A DNA stretch of 64,000 nt from NCBI GenBank assembly GCA_034401135.1, contig JAWZSP010000007.1, forward strand, positions 248,001 through 312,000, written 5' to 3'. Position numbers and translations under genes: made by a program. The notes beneath the pieces were generated by a model. It was not told the DNA's origin and did no database searches. It saw only the letters and a program-made list of their open reading frames with translations. Source of the DNA: Volutella citrinella (taxonomy: Eukaryota; Ascomycota; Sordariomycetes; Hypocreales; Nectriaceae). This document shows, in pieces, positions 31,194-44,784 of the stretch (positions are counted from its first letter, which is position 1; every line of letters begins with the position of its first letter).

Positions 31194-34100
31194 CTACTCT
31201 TCCCAGCCGCAAGCATAGTTATGTCCCATCAAAGGCCGGAGATTGAAGAAACACTTCGAATACTCCATGGGCTTTTCCATGTTGAGATCCTGGCGGCTTG
31301 GAACGGTAACCTCCTTCACCTCGCAGTAATCAGGACGGCTTCCAAATGGATCAAGACATCTGTCGTAATTGTCAACCATCTCCCTGACGCAGTCGAAGTT
31401 ATTCTTCAAGGCGTCCTCCCAGTGTAAAATGTAGTCCTTGAGCTTCTTCATCTCGTCACCCGAGACTCGGAAGACGGATGTGGAAACACTTGGAACCTGG
31501 TTTTGTCTGGAGCCGATGCAGATGCAACGCTGCAAGGTTGGCAATGGTACGTCAGTCAACGACGAAGAAGCCTGGGCAAGCACGCCATGTTGAGGATAAC
31601 TCACGTTCTCATACCATATACACCCCTCCATGTGATCTCTGCAGATATTTTCGTCCATGGGGTACCGTTTAATGGAAGCACCGGTAGACTTTGCTGTTGT
31701 TAGTACATGAGGTCCTTTTCAGTATCATAGAGGTACTCCATACCTGGCGGCACACGGTCTCTCCCTGATATTGTCTTGTCAGTAAATCTCAATCTATTAG
31801 CCAAGACGTTGACACCTACATCGCTGACCATGAGAAAATAGTCATTCTTGTTGGCCGTCTTCAGAGCCCTAATCGTGGCAAACTCTTTCTACTTGCAGCC
31901 TTAGCAGCTTAAACAGAGCGTTCTGGGAGGGTTTGCACTTACCCATTTATCCTGCGCGCCCTTGACGTACGCACTGATCAGCGGGTTGATAATCTCAGTG
32001 CTCAGCCACTGCCCCGTCGCGAACTGGGAAAAGACCCAATCCTCGGGGTTCATGTCCCAGCCCTCGGGGAGCGTTCCCGTGAATACATTAGTGATTGTCG
32101 AGTTGATCGATCCTACTACGCTCGAAAACATGGCTCCGTAGGCTGATTCCAGCTTGTCGTTGAGTTCATCAGGCGTCATCCGCTGGTCCCATTTGCTGCT
32201 ATCGGCCGAAAGAGTCGCAAAAGCGCCAGCGAAGAATGTCAGGGGGTTGGCATACTTCCCCAGTGCGATGCCAGGAGCTGCCTGTGACAGTCCACCCGAA
32301 AGACCTGCGAGAGAGGTGAAAATTCCAACCAGCATGTTCAGAATCAATGAGTTGTCTTCCTTCGGCGGCGTGCCCCATTCGCTGACAATGTCCTTGATAC
32401 CTGCAGACAGCTGCTGGATTCCATCTGTGACCATGCTCTGCCACAGCCTTTGATGCGCTGCGTATAGGTTACCAATCTGTATGTGCATATAAAATGCCAT
32501 CGGCGGAGTATAGGAGGTGCAAGGGTTGTTGAGAGGTCCCGGGCAGTTTGCACCGACATTGAAGACGGTGCAGTCGTAGGTCGATCCTCCCTGATTGCCA
32601 CCAGCGATAACGGCCTGGAAGAACTTGTTGGACCAGTTCTTGGCCCCCTTCTCCTTGATGAAGGACAGGAACCAGCTCGCAGCACCGCTGGCGATCCAGT
32701 TTAACGCAACCTCTTCCATGTTGTCAGACTGGAACTTGTACCCACAAATCTCTTTTGCCAGGTCTTCGGGCCATTCCCATTCCTCAGTCTTGCTATTATC
32801 GCTGAGTCCTTTGATATTTGCGCACATTCCATGGCCGCTCTGGCAGCCGGAGCCACAGGTACCGATTTTGAGTCCGCAGTATCCATCGCTGGAACAGCAA
32901 GAGCCGAATGAAGAACCAGTGCATCTGCCAAGTCCAGAACCACAACGGCCGTCTTTGGAAATGTCGCCGCCGTTGCCAGGATCAGGATCTGGACTACCGC
33001 CGCCGAGATTCGGCAGTCCAGGGTCACCTAAGAAGTTAGTTGGCAGTTTCTGAATGGGTTTATTAGAGACTTACTTGGTGGGCCGTCATCTCCACCGCTG
33101 CCACCTTTGCATTCATTGAAGTGAGTATAAGCCTATTTTCACCGTAAACATCTGCACGCTTGATCACAAAAGCAACGGGCCATTCTTGAACTCACTCTGT
33201 TGCTCACTGGGAGTACTTGCACCAGGTCTGCTCGCCCCAGGCCTCCCTGGTTAGTAAACACCTGTGCCACGGGTCAGCTTGAAGAATTCCCAGGCCGCAC
33301 ATGCCAACTTGCTGTTGTTTCTCCCCGATCAATAGGCGAATAAAGAACTCCACGAGCTGTCCACGAGAAGGAGCTGCCCCCGCCTCCGTCCTTGTGTCCA
33401 TTGTTTTTGAAGACAGTACCGGCTCCTGTGTACTTATTTAGCCAGATGATGTCAGCACGGCCAGAGGCTTCGACGTCGTGGAATCGGAGATTGGCTCGGT
33501 CCCTAAAATGAACCTCTGTTAGTTCGTGAAGACTACTTTGAAAAGACCTGCTTACCATCCTTCGGGCCTCTTTATCTGCCCAACATCAACCATGCCATTC
33601 TTTGTATTAAGCCAACCGGTGATGAATCCATCTTTCTTGAGGCACAGCACATCTGCCCGTCCGTCACCGCTAGTTTGTTCTATTAGTGGTCCACACTTGC
33701 ACACGGATAACATTGACTCACTCCATATCCGCGAGTCTCATGCCTCGATCAAAAATGGACACGCCCCATCCTTCCGAGCATACACCAGGCGTGACAACTC
33801 CGCGATGTGTAAACGTAAGAGATTGGGCTTTCTCGTCCCAGTTGTTCTCGTACAGAGTCAGCGCGCCCGTTGCCTTGTTCTGAACCAGGACATCGCATCT
33901 GCCGTTGCCTGTCCAGTCCGCAAGGTGTATGCCGACACGTGGGCCGGGGACTTTGAGAGAGATCTTGACGTTTGGTCCCCACCAGGGCGGGTTGTGAACA
34001 TTGGCGTAGATCTCGGCCGCGTGGCCATCGGACCAGATCCAGACATAGTCATCGGCACCTGTTCCTCGCATGTCACAGTAGAAGTTGCCGTCGGCCTTGC

Positions 34101-36326
34101 GTCTCGTGCCGCCGCCGCCCGTGTTTTCGTAAACGTGCACGTCGTAGTGTTTGTCTTCCTCTTTCAAGTAGACATAGTCGAGGCGGCCTGAACCGTAGAT
34201 GCGAGCAAACTTGATCTGGTCGCGGATGCCAGCAGTTCCCATTCCGAGATGGGTCACGCCCGCGGACATCCAGTCTGGGCCCTAGTACAGCGTTAACGGT
34301 CCATCATCTGTCAATGAGTGTGAGATCACCCACAATGCCTGGACCCCATCCCCGTCCATTGATCCACGTCTCGACCTCTCCTTTGTCACCAACGTACAAA
34401 TAGTCGCTCCGGAAGCTAGATACTTGTAAATCCTGTTTCGATTGAGAACATTTTCCCGGCTGGACTTACTCTCCATTGATGTCCCCAAACACAATACCTG
34501 CTGCATCGGCCTTCTTTTTGTCAAAGACAACGCCACGAAGTCCATCAGCGGTGCTGAATCCTTGCCAAAAGTACTTGTCTCCTTGGCCGCCGTTGCGAGA
34601 ACATCTGGGATATTTGAATTAGCAGAGTTCACATCACTCTAGAATCACGTACATGACGGTGCCGTCTGACTTTGTCAGACAGTAGTCGGCTCTGCCGTCA
34701 CCATCGATATCTGTACGTGGATTGTTAGCCTTCAAACCTCATCTGGTTTTCTTGGTAGTCTCTTACCGGCGATTCGCACGTTGGATGCAACAAAGCCATC
34801 ATGCTTTGGTACAACCTGGCCGATGCTCTCGAATTTAGGCGGGTTGCCGCCTCTATTGAGAGAAACAGTGACAGCTGAGCCCTCTTTCAAACAAAAGAAG
34901 TCATCCAAGCCGTCGTTGTTGAAGTCTGCAAAGGCGTAAAGGGGTCCTGAATCGCAGTTCTGTCCGACATCAAAAGTAGTCGAGGGACCGAATTTTCCGC
35001 CACCAAGATTCTGGCGGAAATAATACGTGTTTTTTCCAGTCGCAGGATCATGGAATATCCGAATCCACTCATCCTGGGCCTCGTTGCGTGCAAAATTGGG
35101 ATTGTTGACCACGATATTGGCGAAAAACATATGCCAGGGGATCGCATCCGTCACTGACTTTGGGTCGTTGCGCTTCTCGATCCGCGCAGAATCAATGATG
35201 CCGCGCTCGATGCGAGAATGCTTGTAATTGCCGTCATCGTGCCCGCTGCCCTGTTGCGATTGAACAGGCCCTCGCGCATTGCCCGCTACCTTGGCGCAAG
35301 TCTTGGGCGAACTGTTCGACTTGTCATCGATGCCGTTGACTGTAGCAGGGGGTTGAATATCTCCTTCCAAGCCCCTAATGGCACTCCACCAGGCAGCAGC
35401 GAATAACTTGTAGCCCTGGTCGCTGGGGTGGATGCCATCACCAGAAAGATCGGACAGTGACATGGCCTTCTGGATATCAGCGAGACCAATACGCTTTCCC
35501 TGGCCCTTGTATTTTTCGTAAAGCTGTCGGATCTGCTGGCTGATGTCCTGGACACAGTTGGCATTGTTCGCGTTTGGGACAATGGTAGATATGATGACAG
35601 TCACGCCGGGAATACTGTTGAAGATGTCGTCTACCATGACCGCAGTTCTGGCCCCGGCCTGAGAAATGTCGATTTTTTGCATGCAGTCGTTGCTATACAG
35701 AAGTCAGATTCATTCTTATGACTCGATGGGCAAGCTTCATGAGGATGGCGCACGTTCCGGCATTGAGAAGCACTAGGTTGGGCATCATCCACTTTGAAGA
35801 CGTGAAAGCTGAGTGGATTTCTGAGATGACCCATCCCGGATGTCCCTCGTTGTCCTGCAAAGATCAATTGTTATTTAGTCATCTGTTACTTAGTGTTTTT
35901 CAGGCAACCCACCTTGTCTGCCATTTTGCCATTCTGCTTCGATCCTACCATGTTCACGTTCCAACCCTTCCAACGCAGCTGATCGCGAATATGCTTGCGG
36001 AAGCCGTTGCCGTCAGAAGATGAAACACCTTCCACAATGGACGCACCCAGCGGCATGACCCGTAAATAGAAGTCCTTCGCATCACGTCGAAATATGTCCG
36101 GGGTAGGGTCCTGTTCGTTGCCGTAGCTGTCCGTCACGTCCAGCTTTTTAGTGCCCTCAAACTCGGGAAATTGATTCTGCCAAGATGTCTCGACGGATAC
36201 AACATCATCAGCGTATTTGGTCTTAGCGTCTGGGCTGTCAACATTGGTCGGGAAACCGTCTTCGTTGGCGAGGGCCCCGCCGGTCAGGGCGAGGAAGAAG
36301 CCCAATGCTTTCAAAATATGCGGCAT
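31194..36326 (-). CDS. giant secreted modular SGNH hydrolase: FG-GAP repeats, CBM18 and an uncharacterised C-terminal domain
   Basis: More than a dozen exons on the minus strand, starting at ATG 36326 (signal peptide MPHILKALGFFLALTGGALA), splice to about 1,400-1,500 residues. First three exons: 36326-35913, 35854-35754, and from 35692. The order is as follows. (1) SGNH/GDSL hydrolase: RVMPLGASIVEG (block I; Ala replaces Asp of GDS), EGHPGW, LNAGTNDC (block III, spliced) and DGIHPSDQGY (Asp-His). (2) FG-GAP/VCBS-like repeats: DFNNDGLDDFFCLKEG, DIDGDGRADYCLTKSDG, DWTGNGRCDVLVQNKATG and similar. (3) A hevein-like CBM18 around 32830-32960: FGSCCSSDGYCG...CGSGCQSG. (4) A C-terminal region with a long hydrophobic stretch (LNMLVGIFTSLAGLSGGLSQ). 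(5) A cysteine-containing tail that ends at 31194 and needs two tiny exons near 31690-31850. Extracellular ester hydrolysis on chitin-rich material is a reasonable guess. The 3' exon structure is the least certain part. Confidence 0.75.
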
Positions 36327-37917
36327 GTTGAGAATTGACCTGCCACGAGAAGCAAATTCTATTGGAAGGTGACCTCTGGCCATAGTTCTGCCGAATAGAG
36401 ACATGGAAAACTTCTTATATCTTGTAGCATCCGTCGCCCCCAAACTCGCCCCCACTACCGCAGTGCCACGGTTGTAATCGGGGCTGTGTCGTCTCTGGTG
36501 TTTCAATTTGACAAGCTAGGCAGACTAGGCAGGCCATCCATATTGTGTGGGCTCACTACGCAAGGCCATACCATGTATGAGTTCTAGACATGTTATGTTG
36601 ATTTCAAAGCGTGATGGCTGCATTTGGATTGCCGCTTATGCAGTCGGACTTTTCGGTTCAGCTGGTGAAGTCCGAGGGTGTCGGTTTGGTGGGCTTGTGA
36701 TGTCGAGTCGTAAGACTAATCCCTGTGGTGTCATGTCAGCCACCTTTCTCCTCCGTCAGCATCAAGGACAACAATTCAGCCTAGGTCCTGCCAAGCGGGG
36801 ATCATGTCGGATCTTCATCTTCACAAGGACCGGCCACCAAAATAATGGTGATCGGTTGTGCTTCCCTGGCAGTCTCAACCTATGATAGGCGGCCACCCCG
36901 TTTCCACCTGACTACTGGCCATGCTCGCGGTGATTAACCTGCAGATTGACCATGCTCCTGGTGGATCCCTTTCTCCAGAATGCCTAGGAGGATCGTGCCG
37001 GTTCCCGCGCGCGATTACCGGGGAGGGGGGCGCAGGGGCAAGCGCTGACTGGTAGGAGTGGAAGGATAGCACAGATCGAACGATTCTTAAGTGAGCACTT
37101 CACTTTTTGCATTCTTCTGCTCTATTCAAGGCATAGGAGGTGGGCCAGTATTATGCAGAGTTTGTAGATAAGCTTCAATCTGAGTGCAGTCTGCATCGGA
37201 AACAACCCGCTGGGCTTGTGGTCTAATCCCAGCTGTTGGTAGTCGCGTGATTGTCTGACAGGGGACTATCAAGTATATGCATCTTACCTAGTCTGCCGTG
37301 TGTTTGTGTTGTAGCTGGCGTATGATGCTTCAATACCCGAAAAATTGCCAGATTCAGGATAGCGACGGCTACGGTGTAATTACCCACCCATGGGAACCTT
37401 GTAGAAGCTGGTGGGTGTTTTCTAGGACCAAGGGGACCCATAGTTACCCACGGAAACCCAGGAAAAACCCGTGGGAATTTTGAGGACCTCGGCGGGTCTC
37501 GTAGCGAGGAGCGGGTTACCCATGGGTCCGACCAAAGACCCACGGGTTTCTTATGGGTCTTACTGTAATTGTAGTAATCCATTATCATTGACGGTAGCTT
37601 TCAACGGCAGCTAGACGCAGATAGATGCAGGTATTCTGAAAGAAGACTGGGATGGCGTCGTCTTCAACATGTGGAATGATCCGACTACTTCCCGTTGCAG
37701 CGAGTGTCAGCTCACCACCGAGGAGTGGCTGCATTTGGCTTAAAGTAGACCAGAGTCCTGTGAAATGAAGCTACTCGGATGATGTATGCTAGTATGGGCT
37801 GTGGGGATTGTTGTTTAAGCGTTCAAGTGAATGCACTAGATATCTTGGGTACAATCGGCAATGGCTTGGACTCTTGCGCTGATGTATTGCATTCTATATA
37901 TTATAATCGTGATGGCA
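36327..37917. other. 1.6 kb intergenic region; promoter of the SGNH gene and a GGGT-rich repeat patch
   Basis: A GATATAAG element on the minus strand near 36410, about 85 bases before the SGNH-gene ATG, is a TATA candidate. Between about 37377 and 37560 short words such as ACCCATGGG and ACCCACGGG recur. Otherwise nothing coding is seen. Confidence 0.45.
37377..37560. repeat. low-complexity patch of CCCA(T/C)GGG-type words
   Basis: ACCCACCCATGGGAACC, GTGGGTGTTTT, GACCCATAG, TACCCACGG, CCCGTGGG, GGGTTACCCATGGGTCC, GACCCACGGGT and ATGGGTC all fall within 180 bases. Many are palindromic or inverted. The pattern is a degenerate short-motif repeat, not an intact element. Confidence 0.5.
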
Positions 37918-39850
<1,933 letters not shown>

Positions 39851-40765
39851 TCAGGCGACATGATATTGTTGGACTATCTCTTCAACAGCGCTCTTGATAT
39901 CCTTGCGTCGGTAGTTACCCAGAATACTGATATCTGCCGGACCAAGCTCATAGGAAATGACCCTGTCACCGGCAAAAAGAGCTGATCGAGGTAACAAAGG
40001 GTGCTCCTCGTCCCTTGCCAGGATAGTAACCTCAGTCTTGCGGACAGCCCTGAAAAACATCTCAAAATACGTCGCATACGTCAAATTCTCATCACCAATC
40101 AGGATAGTTCTTCCTGCAACCGCTGGCCCATTCTCCAGAGCACCCGCAATGGCTTCCGACAAGGACTGTGCCGAGATGAAGTTCAAGCCCCCCAAGGGAG
40201 CGGATTCAGGCAACCCCAACTTCCCTTCTGCGTACTGGACGTATGCCTCGAAAAAGGGGACCTTCATGCCCGGCACGGTACCGACAACGAACGGAGGATC
40301 GAGGCTGCAGGCGGAGAAGGTAGGTGTCGAGAGCTCTGCAACGCCCTCTGCAGCCAGTTTTCGAGATCGAATATAGGTATTCTCTTCGACCAAGTCTGGC
40401 AGAATATGCGGATAGGCGCTCCCAATGTGGACGAATTGTTTGACGCCAGCAGACCGAGCCAGCTCAGCAAACGCCGGCACGGCATCGGCATTGGCCCGGA
40501 GGAGGTACTTGTCCGCATCCTCGCCAGCGGGAACATGTCGTTGATCCGCCCCAGCAGCAAAGACCACGGCGTCAAACCCGGCAAGCTGATGCTTTGTGAT
40601 GTCGTCGCGCATGTAGTCTCCCTTCAAAAAGGGGAAAGCCGCCAGAACTGGTACGGATTCTGGACGCTGGCGACCAGCAATAGCGACGTCATGGCCTTTC
40701 GATTGGAGGTGGAGGGCGGCATGCCCACCGATCATGCCCGTACCGCCGACGACGAGTACCCTCAT
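39851..40765 (-). CDS. NAD(P)-binding reductase/epimerase (extended SDR, NmrA-like)
   Basis: A single exon of 304 residues begins MRVLVVGGTGMIGGHAALHL, a Rossmann GxxGxxG fingerprint. It contains FAAGADQRHVPAG, FVHIGSAYPHILPD and a SRKLAAEGV segment in place of the classic YxxxK. The lack of a clear catalytic Tyr-x-x-x-Lys leaves open whether it is an active oxidoreductase or an NmrA-type sensor. It diverges from the SnoaL-like gene at 41174 with about 400 bases between, suggesting joint regulation, and sits inside the aromatic-catabolism block. The substrate is not predictable. Confidence 0.82.
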   Translation of the reverse strand: MRVLVVGGTGMIGGHAALHLQSKGHDVAIAGRQRPESVPVLAAFPFLKGDYMRDDITKHQLAGFDAVVFAAGADQRHVPAGEDADKYLLRANADAVPAFAELARSAGVKQFVHIGSAYPHILPDLVEENTYIRSRKLAAEGVAELSTPTFSACSLDPPFVVGTVPGMKVPFFEAYVQYAEGKLGLPESAPLGGLNFISAQSLSEAIAGALENGPAVAGRTILIGDENLTYATYFEMFFRAVRKTEVTILARDEEHPLLPRSALFAGDRVISYELGPADISILGNYRRKDIKSAVEEIVQQYHVA

Positions 40766-41173
40766 GCTGAATAACGAAAGTGCGGGAGAATGCGATGATC
40801 AAATTTCCGCGTGTCAAGAGGGCTAGAAAGGGTTGACCTTTTGTATGCGCTTTATGCTTGCAATGAGAGAAACCCCTTCGCCCACCGGGAGTCTGTGCTC
40901 ACCGCTGCGCGCGTCCTCGAGGTTTTTACGGAATTTTTGGCGTCATGGTGCCTTCCATCCCGCCGGAAGCTCCAGCAGCTGACAAACTACGTCTAAATTA
41001 TGACGCGGCGTATGCACTATTGAAAGCGGGACCAGATTCGTGGATGCACCATCGTCGCCACGTGTAAATAAGGCCCGGGTAACCTCATGATTGATTTTAC
41101 AGAAAGACAACACCCTTGACTCTACTTCTCAGCCAGTCCTACCTTCAAACACTTTCGAACAGACACTATCATC
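40766..41173. promoter_or_regulatory. divergent promoter between reductase/epimerase and SnoaL-like gene
   Basis: A 400-base gap between two genes pointing outward; it must carry both promoters. No specific factor site can be assigned. Confidence 0.5.
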
Positions 41174-41619
41174 ATGGCTCCGGCCACTTCCACGAACTCA
41201 TCCGCAACTGCATCGCACGCTACTCTATCGGCATTGACCTGAGAGACTGGACCATTTTCTCCAGAGCCTTTCTCGACAACGCCAAGGTGCACTTTCCCGA
41301 TCCCATTGGTTCCATTGAAGGAATCGCGGCACTTGCAGACAAGGTGCAGAAGATGGTCGGGCATTTGCAAACCCAACATGCGCTCAGCACGCAGCTCATC
41401 GAACTCACCGGCGACAAAACCGCAAAAGCCACGACCTACGGCAGGGCAATCCATTTTGGTGTAGGCGAGGACGCAGGGAAATGTGTAACTGCCTGGGGCA
41501 TGTATCGAGATGTCCTTGTCAAGGACACTTTCGACGGACAGGAGGATTGGAGAATCTCTGAGCGCAAGGTCGATTTTCAGGCGCCGTTTAGCGGCGACGT
41601 GTCGCTGATACCGATGTAA
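41174..41619 (+). pseudogene. SnoaL-like protein with a 5' frameshift
   Basis: The core reads ELIRNCIARYSIGIDLRDWT, FLDNAKVHFPDPIG, ALSTQLIELTGDKTAKATTY and a conserved ending, clearly a SnoaL-like (NTF2-fold) polypeptide of about 140 residues. No ATG precedes the core in its own frame. The only suitable ATG (41174, reading MAPATSTN...) is in another frame that stops after 22 codons. A one-base shift around 41190-41200 would join them, and no GT...AG intron does. NTF2-fold members act as cyclases, hydratases, isomerases or dehydratases on small molecules. A second SnoaL-like gene (52145) in the same cluster is intact. Confidence 0.65.
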
Positions 41620-42660
41620 TGGATCATAACGCTACCAATATATTAGATGGTACAGAACAGTATTAATGGCCAGTAGCTCCGTGATTTACACTCATATTGT
41701 GTACTCATCCCGCGTTCGCTTTTGCAAAGGTTTCAAGGGACTGCAGGGTGATGGTTAAGGATCTGACTCAGGGCTGAAGAAGCACCTTGCTAGCGGATCC
41801 AAACCAGCCTCGGCCAGAATAATAAGCCCATGTCAGTGGTTCATGTGAAGCTGCAATCTCTATTTGATAACCCGGGCAAGCAAGTTACAACGCCAAGGGC
41901 CTCGATCCATAATTGCACGGGGGCGTACAGGTTCCTCTGCTTAGTTAATCAAAGCTGCATTTCTCAGCTTTCCCAGAGTACCCATTTATATAGCTCGCCC
42001 ACCGGCACCTTAGTCAAGCCAAATCTCTGCCCATGCACTTTCTAACCGAAAGCTTAGCGCCCGGACGCTAAAGCAATTGGCTAGCTGCCACATGTAACTT
42101 GCGACAACTGCTTGCCGGATGAGGCAAGAATGTTGCCCTGTTCCCCTAAGATGATGCATCAGTGGCAATCGTCAACCCTGCGCAATATCCCGCTTCCGTC
42201 ATCCAGATAATAATATCTGACAAGGTTTGTCAACCCGTAGCCCACCGGACTCTGTGGGGCTAGTGGAAGGCACCAATGCCCAAGCTAGCGTCTGATAGGT
42301 AGGTAATACAGGAGCGAAGAAGCATTAAAATCTACCGTGTACATGCGCCGCAATCCAACACTGAAGCTACAAGTCGAATCGCCCTGACTCCCGTTTACAG
42401 CATGCCCGAACTTCAACCTTGGCTGTTCCGCCCTTCCATGAAGCGGAATGGAAGCCATCAAGTGCCAAGACCAAATCAGCCCCAGCTGAAGGATCCGAAC
42501 CAACGTGCGCCAACGGCCTACATTCATTGGCCGCCCGGAAACAACCAACGAGCAATATAATACCCGGCCAACGCGCTGGCCTCATCAGATATCGGATGCA
42601 TCTCAACAACGCCACCTTCCTCTCAGCTAAACCGGCTCCCGCATCGTCTAGTTTAGCGCC
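41620..42660. other. intergenic gap, no gene seen
   Basis: One kilobase without a convincing frame. It includes the promoter of the membrane-protein gene at 42661. Confidence 0.5.
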
Positions 42661-43577
42661 ATGTCCGAGTATGAAGGGCCCCCTCCGCCAAAGACGGCCG
42701 CGGCAAGGACCGTCAACAAATTCGTCTGGCTGTATTTCGTGAGCGTACTGATGCACGCGGCCTTGCTCATCATTGGCTGCTTCGCCGCTACTGGCGCCGG
42801 GAACCACAAAGACCTGCGCGGCAAGACTGTCAACTTCACTCCAATCGGCCTCCACGCCCAGCGCCTCTACATTGCCATGGTATGTCCTGCTCCTTGAGCT
42901 CGCCATGCGCTTGGCAGTAACTAACCAGCCACGACATACAGGGCGCTATGGGCATGGTCGTCGAAGGCTACCTGGCCTTTGCGCCGGCCAACTCTGTGAA
43001 CAAGCTGAGAGGCAGAAATTACGATGAGGATGACCTGTTCAAATCGATCCGCCTCGTCAACTTTGGCTGCATCCCGTGGTATGCCTTCTCCGCCGCTGTG
43101 TACGCCCTCCTCATTGGCCTCGGGGCCACATATATCCCGCTCGCGTCATCGGAAATATCAGCCTGCAGGGGATCTGACGCCTCCAAGTACACGCAATGTG
43201 ACACGATGAACGGAACATGGATCCTGGCCATACTGCTTTTGTGAGCCCAACAGATTAAATCTTTACTTGCCACGGACTGTGATTACTGACCTCCATGTGT
43301 GTGCAGCCTGTGGGAACTGCTCCAGCTGCGTGTGGCCATCCGTCTCCGAAAGCGGCTGGTCCACTTCATTCCAGAAGATGAGGACTCGAGCATCGGATTG
43401 AATGATCGTGCCGAGCGGGAAACACATGAACTTCTCAATCCCCCAGTGTATTCAGCTGAAGGACCCATGGCAGCCCCTTCTCCAGAGCCACCGACAACAC
43501 TCGGCTACGGCCTCAAAGTCGTGCCGCCACCTCCTGGAGCAAAGTACAGGAGCGTGAGTTCCAATGACGACAGGTAG
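42661..43577 (+). CDS. fungal membrane protein with about four transmembrane segments, unknown function
   Basis: Three exons (introns near 42880-42940, GTATGTCC...ATACAG, and 43242-43306, GTGAGCCC...GTGCAG) encode about 263 residues. Hydrophobic segments are FVWLYFVSVLMHAALLIIGCF, LYIAMGAMGMVVEGYLAFA, WYAFSAAVYALLIGLGATYI and WILAILLLFLWELLQL. A proline-rich, probably cytosolic tail follows (PPVYSAEGPMAAPSPEPPTT). All splice junctions keep frame and there is no disruption. I do not recognise a named family. Its place between the SnoaL-like gene and the MFS carrier may be incidental to the catabolic block. Confidence 0.78.
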
Positions 43578-44784
43578 ACTTAGATCATCACGTTCCCAAA
43601 GTAGCAACGCAAGGAAATGAAGTCGAGAAGAGGCAGGCCGAGAGGTTACTCTATGATTCATAACTCAAGCAAGCACCATCACATTCAGCGATAATTTTTT
43701 GACGATCATACATGTTCAAGTTGAAGGGGATGTGGCTCGACCGACAACAGAATTTGAACGTCTTGAAGATGATCCACGGCCAAAGTTACAAGCAAAGGGG
43801 ACCATTGAGACCAATAACGCCTGGACCAGCATGATTGCCTTATCAGAGAGTCTAGACCCCCATAGGACCCCCATGTCCGCTAGTTCCGCCGAGAGAGTGT
43901 GGGGACCCCGCAGTCCTCGTCTTCCCAACATTAATAATGCGGATAGCGGAGATAGACATCAGCTCTCCGAGCTGGCCGTCATCGGGTAGCGGGTAGGTGG
44001 TCTCGAAAGGTGGGAGCTAGTGTTTCTCTCACAGCCTCACCGTCCCATCATTGTGGCATCCATGATGAACGGACCTAGCCTGCTTCCATCCATCATGCGT
44101 GGTTGATGCGATCAAGCCCGTTTCATTGGTAGCTAAGACTCTTATCTATGCCATCACAACGAATCCCGATCTTGGACCATTCATGATAGTGATCAACAAG
44201 CATGCATTAGGGGCAACGACTGTGGGGGGATGACGCGGCTGCGCACCCCAGCATGTTTTGCTGAAAGTCACTATTGATCGGCCACCTTCAGGGGTGCCAT
44301 GGCTTATTCCGCGAATAGATCTCGGTAGATGCGTTCGGGTACCCAGCTTCCGACGGACAGCTGTGTGGCCGGATATTTCGTCTCGGTTGGAGGCTTCAAG
44401 CGGTGTATGATTGTGTCAGCAATGCCGCTGACTGGACCAGTCATGACACTACAGGATCAGCCTTCACTGAGTGATATAGGCAAATACAACACAACCCGGG
44501 GCCTACCGGGGAGTACCAGGGCAGTGATGAGAAAACCCCGGGTTCCAGACTCGGGCAAAATACACGAGCATCCTCGTTTGACTCACGCGGGGTTGGTGTA
44601 GGAGTCGGATCTGGGGTAGCCCCACTGTGGCTTGCTTGCTCATCACACTCGAGACATCAATTCGTCTTGTCTGGGAGGTTGGCGAATGGAACGTATAAGA
44701 CAAGGCCCACCTCGGCCTCGACTTTTGACCGACTTCTCATCCCCAAACCTGCTTGTGTGTTCATCCAGTGCTCAATCAGCCAGT
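43578..44784. other. intergenic gap, promoter of the second MFS gene
   Basis: 1.2 kb with no convincing gene. A 96-residue open frame at 43699-43989 has no recognisable feature. The promoter of the MFS carrier should be close to 44700. Confidence 0.45.

Noticed and set aside
36327..36506. Upstream in-frame start for the giant SGNH hydrolase
   Set aside because: Starting at 36506 would bury the signal peptide; the start at 36326 gives a proper secretory N-terminus.
43699..43989. 96-codon plus-strand open frame upstream of the second MFS gene
   Set aside because: No start context, domain or splice partner; taken as non-coding.
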